Shown here one piece after another: positions 33,631 through 41,350 of a stretch of 64,000 nucleotides of DNA (its first letter is position 1; each line of letters starts with the position of its first letter). Source of the stretch: Lentzea sp. NBRC 102530 (GTDB lineage: Bacteria > Actinomycetota > Actinomycetes > Mycobacteriales > Pseudonocardiaceae); NCBI RefSeq assembly GCF_030269365.1, contig NZ_BSTF01000008.1, positions 248,001 to 312,000 on the forward strand. The letters run 5' to 3'. A program made the translations under genes and the position numbers. Below the pieces are notes generated by a model that did not search any database, was not told the origin of the DNA, and worked only from the letters and a program-made list of their open reading frames with translations.

Positions 33631-35055
33631 TCAGCAGGTGGCGTCGGCCTGACGCCCCGGCTTGCGGGCCGGCAGCGTGCCGTTCGCCAGGTACGCGGCG
33701 ACGGCGTTGTCCACGCACGCGTTACCGGCGAACGTGCTCTGGAACGAGATCCCGTTCGCCACGGCCAGCAGTGCCGAGTTCGGGAACCGCGACCGCACCT
33801 CCAGGCTGCCCTGGAACGGCGTGACCGCGTTCAACGTGCCGTTCACGATCAACGCCGAACCGGTGCCGCCGGGCTGCACGAGCGTTCCGGGCTTGTGCTT
33901 CCAGTAAGCGCACGGCCCGTTGAACCACGTGTTGCCCCACGTCGAGTTGGGCGCGAGGGCGTGCGTGGCCCAGCTGTCCGCCTTCCACTTGTTCCAGTCA
34001 GAGGGCCACGACGTGTCGGTGCAGATCTGCGCGAGAAGCGCGCTGTAACGGTTGGAGGCGTCAGCGCCGTAGAACGCCGAGTACAGGCCGAGCGTCATGG
34101 ACAGGTCGTTGTTGTTGACGAGTGCCGACAACGCAGGGGCGAGCAACGGCCAGGTCTGCTCCGAGTAGGCCGCGAACAGGTACACGTCGATGAACTCCGA
34201 CGACCCGAAGTCGTTCACGGGCTGCACGGTGAGGTCGCGGACCTTCTGGTCGAACGCCGCCTGCACGGCCGCACGTGAGGCACCCAGGTGGTAGGTGCCG
34301 TCCTGCGCGGCGAGGAAGTCGAACCACCGGTGCTGGTTCTCCTCCAGCAGCACGTCCTGGTCGAAGTTGTTGGCGTGGTACCAGAGGCGCTTCGGGTCGA
34401 GGCTGCCGTCGTAGACCGCGCGCGTGACCCGGCCGGGGTTGAGCGACTGGTAGACCTGCCCGACGTAGGTGCCGTAGGTCTGCGCGTACAGCGAAACGGT
34501 CGGAGCACCGAGCGCGATCCGGACACGCTCCAGGTCAGCGGCCTGGTCCGTGGTCTTCAGGTGGTCGAGCAACTCCTCGCCCGCGCAGTCGGCGGCGATC
34601 TTCCTGATGCGGTCGGTCCAGTACGGCTCGGTGGCCGGCACCGGCACGTAGGCGGGGCGGCCGAGCTCCACCGGGTTCGACGCGCACGTGGTGGCCGGGA
34701 CGCTGGGCGCGAGGCCGCGGCGGGCGATGCCGATCCAGTCGAACGCGTCACCGCCCGCCATCCGCGCGCCGACCAGCGGCTGCTGGTAGCCGGTGCCGGT
34801 GAACGGGTCGGGCACGGTGAGCACGGTGCCCTTCGACACCGCCGTCCGGTGCTGCACGCGGGAGACGGCGAGCGTGATCTCGGGGCCGTTCGGGGCGGCC
34901 GGGTCGAGCGGCACGGCCAGGGTGCCGCACTCGGCACCACCGGCGGCCAGGGCCTGGTCCGCGCAGGCGCCCCAGGTGATGGTCGGCTGAGGACTCGCCT
35001 GCGCCGGGACTGCCAGCGTCACGAGCGCCAGCGAGGTCGCTAGTAAGAGCTTCAC
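33631..35055 (-). CDS. secreted S33 tripeptidyl-aminopeptidase-like protein lacking its catalytic triad
   Basis: A 474-residue exported protein (signal peptide LLLATSLALVTLAVPAQA). It has the alpha/beta-hydrolase layout of the actinomycete tripeptidyl aminopeptidases found at 58116 and 59793. Compared with those, the nucleophile elbow GFSYGT is AQTYGT (Ser to Thr), the acid in GNYYDPAT is NGTLNAVTP (Asp to Asn), and the region of the catalytic His (FGHC) reads GISFQ with no His. The mature protein is otherwise intact, with family cysteines and a C-terminal lid. It is most likely a pseudoenzyme that binds peptides or proteins. GTG 35055 is the start. Confidence 0.75.
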   Translation of the reverse strand: MKLLLATSLALVTLAVPAQASPQPTITWGACADQALAAGGAECGTLAVPLDPAAPNGPEITLAVSRVQHRTAVSKGTVLTVPDPFTGTGYQQPLVGARMAGGDAFDWIGIARRGLAPSVPATTCASNPVELGRPAYVPVPATEPYWTDRIRKIAADCAGEELLDHLKTTDQAADLERVRIALGAPTVSLYAQTYGTYVGQVYQSLNPGRVTRAVYDGSLDPKRLWYHANNFDQDVLLEENQHRWFDFLAAQDGTYHLGASRAAVQAAFDQKVRDLTVQPVNDFGSSEFIDVYLFAAYSEQTWPLLAPALSALVNNNDLSMTLGLYSAFYGADASNRYSALLAQICTDTSWPSDWNKWKADSWATHALAPNSTWGNTWFNGPCAYWKHKPGTLVQPGGTGSALIVNGTLNAVTPFQGSLEVRSRFPNSALLAVANGISFQSTFAGNACVDNAVAAYLANGTLPARKPGRQADATC

Positions 35056-35181
35056 ACTTCAGGTTGATCACGGAAGTCCTTTTGAGACACGGCTTTGACG
35101 CTACGGTCCACAACCAGTGCCCGTTGGTGCACCGGAGCGCAGTTGGTCACGGCGGCGGACGTCTCTGCTTGGATCGAGGAC

Positions 35182-35439
35182 ATGGGTGAGCAGCCGATGG
35201 CACGCTGGCACTGGGTCACGCCTCTGCTGGGAACCGTGTACCTGGTGATCGGCGTGGTCGCGCTGGTCGACGCCCTGACCGGGCCCGACGTTCGCGTCGC
35301 GCGGGTCCTGTCCGGGTCCGTCTGCGTGCTCCTCGGCGCCGGCACGATCTGGCGCTGGTCGCGGTACCGGGCGGCCGCCGCCCCTGAGGAGCCGGTCGCA
35401 CCGGGTGAGGACAGCGACCGGGACGGCCCCGCCCGCTGA
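35182..35439 (+). CDS. small membrane protein
   Basis: An 85-residue protein with two transmembrane helices (WVTPLLGTVYLVIGVVALV and VARVLSGSVCVLLGAG) and an acidic C-terminal tail. The start is taken at ATG 35182; the frame stays open upstream to 35095, but that part is not hydrophobic. It precedes another membrane protein by 17 bases, so the two are probably co-transcribed. No family recognised. Confidence 0.6.
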   Translation: MGEQPMARWHWVTPLLGTVYLVIGVVALVDALTGPDVRVARVLSGSVCVLLGAGTIWRWSRYRAAAAPEEPVAPGEDSDRDGPAR

Positions 35440-35456
35440 CGTTTCTGGAGGGGGAC

Positions 35457-35957
35457 GTGTTGCGGCAGAAGCACGGGCTTGACGCCTCGGGGCGCCTGAG
35501 TTCGCGGTGGCGGTGGGTCGTGCTGCTGCTGGCGTTCACGTTCCTGCTCATCGGACTGGGCAACGTGGTCGGCTCCGTCGTGCTCGACCGCGGCGGCAGT
35601 GCCGTGTTCGGGGTCCTGGTCGGTCTCTTCGTCGCGGCTCTCGGCCTGTTCGGGCTCTGGCGCGGCGCGTTCCTCGGCGTGAGGTGGTCGCCGGACGGCA
35701 TCGAGGTGCGCAAGCTCGACGGCACCACGCGGCACGCCTGGGTGGACGTCGAAGCCGTCGACGTCCGGGTGCGGCGCCACGACCTGCTGCACGTCGTGCG
35801 GCACGTCGACGTCGTGCTCGTGCTCGCCTCGGGCGACGAGGACTGGATCGCGGGCCTCGCCACCTACACGTTCGGGGCCGATGCGCCGCGGCGCGTGGAG
35901 GCGACGGCGGCGACGCTGCGCGAGGCACTGCGCGGTGCGTCTGACCACGTCGAATAA
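35457..35957 (+). CDS. membrane protein with PH-like domain
   Basis: A 166-residue protein. Two transmembrane helices (VVLLLAFTFLLIGLGNVVGSV and FGVLVGLFVAALGLFGLW) are followed by a soluble beta-rich region that begins GVRWSPDGIEVRKLDG, as in bacterial PH-like domains. GTG 35457 has GGAGGGGG upstream. It ends 10 bases before pdxT, and mycobacterial pdxT neighbourhoods do not usually contain it. Function unknown. Confidence 0.6.
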   Translation: MLRQKHGLDASGRLSSRWRWVVLLLAFTFLLIGLGNVVGSVVLDRGGSAVFGVLVGLFVAALGLFGLWRGAFLGVRWSPDGIEVRKLDGTTRHAWVDVEAVDVRVRRHDLLHVVRHVDVVLVLASGDEDWIAGLATYTFGADAPRRVEATAATLREALRGASDHVE

Positions 35958-35967
35958 GCTGGGTGAC

Positions 35968-36591
35968 ATGGTTGCTGCCCCACCCGTCATCGGCGTGCTC
36001 GCCCTCCAGGGCGACGTCCAGGAACACCTCATCTCGCTGGCGAAGTGCGATGTCACCGCACGGCCCGTCCGCCGCGTCGAGGAGCTGGACGAGCTGGACG
36101 GCATCGTCATCCCCGGCGGCGAGTCGACGACCATGAGCAAGCTGCTGGTCAACTTCGAGCTGCTGGAGCCGCTCCGCGCCAAGATCAAGGCGGGCTTCCC
36201 GGCCTACGGGTCGTGCGCGGGCATGATCCTGCTGGCCGAGACGGTGCTGGACGGCCGGGAGGACCAGGAGCAGCTCGGCGGCCTGGACGTGACGGTGCGC
36301 CGGAACGCGTTCGGCCGGCAGATCGACTCGTTCGAGACCGACCTCGACCTGGCCGGCGAGACGGTGCACGCCGTGTTCATCCGGGCGCCTTGGGTGGAGG
36401 CGGTGAGCGGAGAGGTCGAGGTTCTCGCTACGGTGCCTGTTACGGCTGAGGCGGGAGACGCCGCCGGTAGGATCGTCGCGGTCAGGCAGGGCAACGTGCT
36501 GGCGACGGCGTTCCACCCGGAGCTCACGGGCGACGAGCGTGTTCACCGCCTGTTCGTTGACATGGTTCGCGGTTCGACGGAGGAGAAATGA
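35968..36591 (+). CDS. pdxT: pyridoxal 5'-phosphate synthase glutaminase subunit
   Basis: A 207-residue class I glutamine amidotransferase that feeds ammonia to PdxS. The nucleophile is in YGSCAGMILL, the oxyanion loop is PGGESTTM, and the His/Glu pair is FHPELT. It starts at ATG 35968 and its TGA overlaps the ATG of yebC. It is about 15 kb from pdxS, although the two subunits form one complex. Confidence 0.94.
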   Translation: MVAAPPVIGVLALQGDVQEHLISLAKCDVTARPVRRVEELDELDGIVIPGGESTTMSKLLVNFELLEPLRAKIKAGFPAYGSCAGMILLAETVLDGREDQEQLGGLDVTVRRNAFGRQIDSFETDLDLAGETVHAVFIRAPWVEAVSGEVEVLATVPVTAEAGDAAGRIVAVRQGNVLATAFHPELTGDERVHRLFVDMVRGSTEEK

Positions 36592-37337
36592 GCGGCCACT
36601 CCAAGTGGGCGACCACCAAGCACAAGAAGGCCGCTATTGACGCCAAGCGCGGCAAGCTCTTCGCGCGGCTGATCAAGAACATCGAGGTCGCGGCCCGCAC
36701 GGGCGGCGGCGACCCCGACGGCAACCCGACGCTGTACGACGCGATCCAGAAGGCCCGCAAGAACTCGGTGCCGCTGGACAACATCGAACGCGCCCGCAAG
36801 CGCGGCGGTGGCGAAGAGGCCGGCGGCGCCGACTGGCAGACCATCATGTACGAGGGTTACGGGCCCAACGGTGTCGCGGTGCTCATCGAGTGCCTCACGG
36901 ACAACCGCAACCGTGCCGCGTCCGAGGTGCGCACGGCGATGACGCGCAACGGCGGTTCGATGGCGGACCCGGGCTCCGTGTCGTACATGTTCAGCCGCAA
37001 GGGCGTCGTGATCGTGCCGAAGGCGGGCACGACCGAGGACGACGTCATGATGTCGGTGCTCGAAGCCGGTGCCGAAGAGGTCAACGACCTGGGCGAGTCC
37101 TTCGAGGTCGTGTCCGAGGCGGGCGACCTGATCCCGGTGCGCAAGGCGCTGCAGGACGCGGGCATCGACTACGACTCGGCGGACTCCAGCTTCCTGCCGT
37201 CGGTGTCGGTGCAGCTCGAGGCCGAGGGTGCGCGGAAGATCTTCAAGCTGATCGACGCGCTGGAGGACTGCGACGACGTGCAGAACGTCTTCGCGAACTT
37301 CGACGTGTCGGACGAGGTCATGGCCGAGGTCGGCTGA
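36588..37337 (+). CDS. yebC: YebC/PmpR-family protein
   Basis: A 249-residue protein of the YebC/PmpR family (GHSKWATTKHKKAAIDAKRGKLF at the N-terminus, ENRNRAASEVR-like segment TDNRNRAASEVRTAM). Members act as regulators or in relief of ribosome stalling at proline-rich stretches. ATG 36588 overlaps the pdxT stop. In most actinomycetes ruvCAB follows; here a toxin/immunity module follows instead. A terminator lies just after the stop. Confidence 0.94.
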   Translation: MSGHSKWATTKHKKAAIDAKRGKLFARLIKNIEVAARTGGGDPDGNPTLYDAIQKARKNSVPLDNIERARKRGGGEEAGGADWQTIMYEGYGPNGVAVLIECLTDNRNRAASEVRTAMTRNGGSMADPGSVSYMFSRKGVVIVPKAGTTEDDVMMSVLEAGAEEVNDLGESFEVVSEAGDLIPVRKALQDAGIDYDSADSSFLPSVSVQLEAEGARKIFKLIDALEDCDDVQNVFANFDVSDEVMAEVG

Positions 37338-37353
37338 CCCACGCACGCAGAGG

Positions 37354-37395
37354 AACGCCGGTCATGCGCGAGCGTGGCCGGCGTTTTGCTTTTCA
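37354..37395 (+). terminator. intrinsic terminator after yebC
   Basis: Stem AACGCCGG (37354-37361) and CCGGCGTT (37378-37385) is followed by TTGCTTTT. The T-run overlaps the stop codon of the convergent imm1-like gene. Confidence 0.85.
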
Positions 37396-37863
37396 GGCGA
37401 TTCCGCCTGTCGACTGCCATTCGATGCAGGTCGGCCGGGTGCCGGTCTGGCGGAACTCTTCCAGCGCCATCGTGATCGTGTCGAGGCTGATCGCTGATTT
37501 GGGCGGAAAGAGCGTTCGGTTCTGTTTGTCGATGTACAGGACAGGAGTGTCGGCGAATTCTTCGTTGGAGACCGACGCCCAAGACCAGAACCGCCCAGGC
37601 TCGTCGTACTCGTCAGGTCCGGTGTAGTGCAGTGCGCCGATGGCCGACTCCGGGTCGAGGTCCAACTTGAACATCCGGTCGGGAAAGTTCAGGATTCCGA
37701 ACGTCGGTAGTTCTGGAGATGCCACCTGGGTTGGATGCGGCTGTGGGCCTTGCTCCAGCACGTCCGCGAGCACACGGTCGAGGGCTGCCTCCGGCTTGAC
37801 CAGGACCGGCTCGTCCGCGCGGTTCGAACCGGCGTAATACCAGAACTCCAGGATGAGGCTCAC
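37393..37863 (-). CDS. Imm1-family immunity protein
   Basis: A 156-residue cytosolic protein. The C-terminal signature of Imm1 proteins is visible: a TPVLYIDKQN strand, FPPKSAISLDTITMALEEF, and TGTRPTCIEW. Imm1 proteins neutralise SCP1.201/DddA-type deaminase toxins by binding the active site. GTG 37863 overlaps the TGA of the upstream deaminase frame (GTGA), so the toxin and its antidote are translationally coupled. Its presence intact next to a frameshifted toxin suggests retained protection. Confidence 0.85.
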   Translation of the reverse strand: MSLILEFWYYAGSNRADEPVLVKPEAALDRVLADVLEQGPQPHPTQVASPELPTFGILNFPDRMFKLDLDPESAIGALHYTGPDEYDEPGRFWSWASVSNEEFADTPVLYIDKQNRTLFPPKSAISLDTITMALEEFRQTGTRPTCIEWQSTGGIA

Positions 37864-38521
37864 CGCGATTCCTTTCCACGTATCTCGAACGACCGTACCG
37901 GATCATGAATGATCAGGGTCTGTCCTGGTAGAAGGATATGAGCAAGCAACTTCTTGCAGGAGAAGATTCCGTTGCACACCTCGAAGTTGATGACCAGTTC
38001 GACCCGGTCGACGCCGCCTTGCCGCATGCGCCAGGCCACCTTCGTTTCGACGTGCTTCGGGGCTTCGATTTCAACGGGGGAATGGCGCCCACCTCGACCA
38101 GGTGGGCGTTGATGCGGTCGTGCTCGCCGTCGGGTTCGCTGCCGCTCTGCACGAGTTCCACGTAGCCATCGGGGTCGAGGTAGTAGCCGCTGGTGATGTA
38201 CTTGGGCAGACGCGAGCGTTGCTGGTCCGCCCAGGTCGGTTCCGGAGAGGCGGCGCCCACCTCGAACCTGGATCGGATCTCTTCGACTCGGCGCAGCAAG
38301 ACTGTCAGAGCCTCGGACAAGTCGAGTGCGCCTGTGTGCACCGCGTGGAAGTTGGCGGTGACCTCGGCGGCCTCGGACTCCTGCGAGGTGCCCGCCATCG
38401 ATTCTGTGATCAGTGTCGTGCTGTCGGCGGCGGTGTCGGAGGCTTGCCGCAAGGCCTGAAGCGTTCGGCCTGCCAGTTCGACGACCTGGTTCAAACGGGC
38501 CGCGACGTCGGCGAACGACAT
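37860..38521 (-). pseudogene. SCP1.201/DddA-like deaminase toxin gene with one-base frameshift
   Basis: The intact frame starts at ATG 38521 (GGGGGTGAG upstream) and reads a helical secretion-type N-terminus, then a deaminase N-part ending INAHLVEVGAIPP. At a run of five C (38076-38080 on the minus strand) the frame breaks: the original frame continues as Arg/Ser-rich nonsense to a stop at 37913. In another frame the same DNA encodes the deaminase active site: KHVETKVAWRMR (HxE, about residue 157) and VCNGIFSCKKL (zinc cysteines), ending exactly in a GTGA overlap with the Imm1 gene. One extra C would join both parts into a 220-residue protein. It is a real mutation, phase-variable tract or assembly error. 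Confidence 0.8.
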
Positions 38522-38591
38522 GCAGCTCACCCCCGGCGATGGCGATCCCCGTGGGCAGTGTGCCGCTTGGACGACTTCTAACGCGCGCGTT

Positions 38592-39182
38592 TCACTCCCA
38601 GGGCAGCGTGCGCAGGGTCAGGTCGACCAGGTGCCGCAGCTTCTCGCGGGACGCGCCCGTTGACGCCTGCACGGCGATGCCCTGCGACACCGACAGCACG
38701 TAGACCGCCACGTCCCGCGGGTCCGTCCCGGCGGGCAGGTCGCCTTCCTCCAACGCCCGCGCGAAGCGTTCGGTGAGGATCTCCTCCGCGGCTCGCCACC
38801 GGTCGTTGAGCTCGGCTTTCGCCTCCAGGGCGGTGTCGCCGGGGGACAGGGCGCTCTGCACGAGCAGACACCCCGCCGGGGTGTCGGAACCGGTCGTGGC
38901 GTCGACGGCACCCAACAGGAACAGTCGCGTCACCTCACGCGCGGTGGGGGCGGCGAGGGCGGCGGGGCCGTAGGCGAAGATCGTCGCGATGTAGCGGTCG
39001 ACGGCCTGCTTGAAGAGGCCCGTCTTCGAGCCGAAGGCCGCGTAGATGCTGCCCGGCTTGAGGTTCGTGGCGGCGGTGAGGTCGGCCATCGTCGCGCCCT
39101 CGTAGCCCTTGGCCCAGAACACGCGCATGGCCGAGTCCAGCACGGCCTCCGTGTCGAACTCGCGCGGCCTGCCGATCGCCAT
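38592..39182 (-). CDS. TetR-family regulator
   Basis: A 196-residue repressor with an N-terminal helix-turn-helix (GATMADLTAATNLKPGSIYAAF, about residues 30-51) and a TetR C-terminal effector domain. The product resembles TetR proteins controlling short-chain dehydrogenases and efflux (segment TPAGCLLVQSAL). ATG 39182 has AGGAGG six bases upstream. It diverges from the SDR/MFS pair, which it probably controls. Confidence 0.88.
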   Translation of the reverse strand: MAIGRPREFDTEAVLDSAMRVFWAKGYEGATMADLTAATNLKPGSIYAAFGSKTGLFKQAVDRYIATIFAYGPAALAAPTAREVTRLFLLGAVDATTGSDTPAGCLLVQSALSPGDTALEAKAELNDRWRAAEEILTERFARALEEGDLPAGTDPRDVAVYVLSVSQGIAVQASTGASREKLRHLVDLTLRTLPWE

Positions 39183-39283
39183 CGTGGGCCTCCTCACTTT
39201 TTGAGTACCCGTTCAAGATAGCACTTGCGGCACTTCCTGCTGCGGTGACATCTTGAACGAGCACTCAACAACGAGGGGTAACC

Positions 39284-40021
39284 ATGGAACTCGAAGGCAA
39301 GGTCGCGATCGTCACCGGTGGCTCGCGGGGTATCGGGGCGGGCATCGCGCAGCGGCTCGCCCGCGCCGGGGCGACCGTCGCCATCACCTACTACGCGTCG
39401 CCCGACCAGGCAGAACTGGTCGTGAAGTCGATCGAGGAGGCGGGCGGGGAGGCGGTCGCGATCAAGGTCGACGCCGGCGACCGGGACGCGGTCAGGGCAG
39501 GGGTGCACGAGGTCGTGGAACGGTTCGGCAGGCTCGACGTGCTCGTCAACAACGCCGGCGTCATCGACGTCAAGCCCATCGGCGAGGTCGCGGACGACGA
39601 GTACGACAGGACGGTCGCGGTCAACCAGACCAGCGTGTTCGCCGCCAGCCAGGCGGCGTTGGAGCACCTCCAAGATGGCGGGCGGATCATCACGGTCGGC
39701 AGCATCAACGCCGACCGGGTCACGTATCCGGGCGGCACGCTCTACGTGCTCACCAAGGCCGCGGTCGCCGGGTTCACCAAGGCGCTCGCCCGCGAGGTCG
39801 GTGCCAGGGGCATCACCGTCAACAACATCCAGCCGGGGCCGACGGACACCGACATGAACCCCGCCGACGGCCCGCGCGCGGACTTCTCCCGCGCGCACAT
39901 CGCGATCGGGCGGTACGGGACGGCCGACGAGGTCGCGAGTCTGGTCGCGTACCTGGCCGGGCCGGACGCCGCCTACATCTCCGGTGCCTCGATCGACGTC
40001 GACGGCGGTTACGCGGCTTGA
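39284..40021 (+). CDS. short-chain dehydrogenase/reductase
   Basis: A 245-residue classical SDR. The NAD(P) motif is TGGSRGIG (residues 11-18), with NNAG near 88, a Ser in VGSINADR and the YXXXK pair in LYVLTKAA. The 3-oxoacyl-ACP reductase-like family is a good fit, but the single gene beside TetR and an efflux pump suggests detoxification of a carbonyl compound. Its stop overlaps the TTG of the MFS gene. Confidence 0.87.
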   Translation: MELEGKVAIVTGGSRGIGAGIAQRLARAGATVAITYYASPDQAELVVKSIEEAGGEAVAIKVDAGDRDAVRAGVHEVVERFGRLDVLVNNAGVIDVKPIGEVADDEYDRTVAVNQTSVFAASQAALEHLQDGGRIITVGSINADRVTYPGGTLYVLTKAAVAGFTKALAREVGARGITVNNIQPGPTDTDMNPADGPRADFSRAHIAIGRYGTADEVASLVAYLAGPDAAYISGASIDVDGGYAA

Positions 40022-41214
40022 TCCCGCTCATCATGCTCGCGGTGTTCGTCATCCCGATGGGCATCTCGGGCACGGCCATCGCACTGCCCCGCATCGCGGA
40101 CGAACTCGGCAGCGATCCCGCGCAGCTGCAGTGGGTCGTCAACGGCTTCAACGTCACGTTCGCCGCGTTCGGACTCGTTTGGGGCGTCGCGTCCGACCGG
40201 ATCGGCCACCGCCGGACGTTCCGGATCGGCGTCGGGCTGCTGCTGGTGGCTTCGGCCACCAGCGCGCTCGCGCCGAACCTCGCGGTGCTCGACGCCGCGC
40301 GCCTGGTCGCCGGGATCGGCAGCGCGGCGGTGGCGACGGGCGCGAGTTCGTTGCTGTCCAACGGTTTCGAAGGCGCCGAACGCCGGCGCGCGTTCGCCGT
40401 CTTCGGCACCGTCATCGGACTCGGGCTCGCGCTCAGCCCTACGATCTCGGGGGCGCTCATCGCCGCGTTCGACTGGCGCGGGGTGTTCGTGGCGCACGCG
40501 CTGCTGGCCGTGCCGGGGCTGGCGTTGAGCGGGCTGCTGCCCGACCCGCGCACGACCGCCGCCCGCAAGGTCGTCGACTTCTCCTTGCTGCGCAACAGGT
40601 ACTTCCTCGCGCTGACGCTCGTGACGGTCGCCGGGGCGTTCGGCTTCGTCACGCTGCTGACGTACCTGCCGGTCGCGCTCAGCGGGGTCGCGGGCCTGTC
40701 CGCGGGAACGGCCGGACTGCTGATGCTGCCCATGACGATCCCGGTGCTGGTCGGACCGGTCCTCGGCCTGCGCGGCTCGCCCACGACCGTCATCACCGTG
40801 TCGCTGGCGGCGCTGGTCCTGGGATCGCTCGGGATGGTGGTGCTGCAGCCGGGAACCTGGCTCGGCTGGCTCGTGATCCCGATGCTGCTGGTGGGGTTCG
40901 GGTTCGGGTTGCCGCTGGGGCGGATCGACGCCGAGGCGCTCGCGACCGTTCCCGCGCACAGCACCGGAACGGCCTCGGGCGTGCTCAACCTCGTGCGGAT
41001 CGGCAGCGAGGCCGTCGCGGTGGGCGCGTACGCGGCGACGATCACCTGGCTGATCGGGCGGGCCCTGCCCGAGGACCTCGCCCACGACACCGCCGCCGGA
41101 CACCCCGGCCAGGCCGCGGTCTACGCCGGGGCGTTCCACTGGATGATGTTCGGCCAGGCCGTCGTCGTGGCGGCGGTGGCCGTCGCGATCAGGCGGTTGT
41201 CTTCACGGAGGTGA
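40018..41214 (+). CDS. MFS transporter (drug-efflux type)
   Basis: A 398-residue 12-helix transporter of the DHA-type major facilitator group, with an N-terminal helix followed by the motif-A region SDRIGHRRTFRIG. The start is taken at TTG 40018, coupled by overlap (TTGA) to the SDR gene; ATG 40033 is the alternative. The long frame back to 39253 only shadows the SDR gene. It overlaps the end of the convergent DUF397 gene by 26 bases. The efflux substrate is unknown. Confidence 0.82.
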   Translation: MIPLIMLAVFVIPMGISGTAIALPRIADELGSDPAQLQWVVNGFNVTFAAFGLVWGVASDRIGHRRTFRIGVGLLLVASATSALAPNLAVLDAARLVAGIGSAAVATGASSLLSNGFEGAERRRAFAVFGTVIGLGLALSPTISGALIAAFDWRGVFVAHALLAVPGLALSGLLPDPRTTAARKVVDFSLLRNRYFLALTLVTVAGAFGFVTLLTYLPVALSGVAGLSAGTAGLLMLPMTIPVLVGPVLGLRGSPTTVITVSLAALVLGSLGMVVLQPGTWLGWLVIPMLLVGFGFGLPLGRIDAEALATVPAHSTGTASGVLNLVRIGSEAVAVGAYAATITWLIGRALPEDLAHDTAAGHPGQAAVYAGAFHWMMFGQAVVVAAVAVAIRRLSSRR

Positions 41215-41350
41215 GGAACGCCGACCACGCGGCAGCCGAGAACGGGAGGTGCGTGGCAGGCGCTTTGCTGTCGCGGATGCCGACGCCGTGGCCGATCTCC
41301 ACGCAGTTGTCACCGTCGCCGCTGTAGCTGCTCTTCCGCCAGTTGGTCAT
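41189..41350 (-). CDS. DUF397-domain small protein
   Basis: A 53-residue protein, MTNWRKSSYSGDGDNCVEIG at the N-terminus and RDSKAP in the middle, the DUF397 hallmark. It overlaps the stop of the DUF5753 regulator (ATGA) and follows it, the standard pair in actinomycetes. Such pairs resemble antitoxin/toxin-like or sporulation regulators (Bld/Whi-type); the biochemical role is unsettled. Confidence 0.88.
   Translation of the reverse strand: MTNWRKSSYSGDGDNCVEIGHGVGIRDSKAPATHLPFSAAAWSAFLTSVKTTA

Noticed and set aside
37913..38530. A 205-residue protein with an unusual Arg/Ser-rich C-terminus
   Set aside because: The C-terminal 55 residues are out of frame; the alternate frame carries deaminase motifs and ends at the immunity gene, so this is a frameshifted toxin.
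39253..41214. A 653-residue SDR-MFS fusion
   Set aside because: The first 255 codons are out of frame with the SDR gene; the transporter begins at the TTGA overlap.
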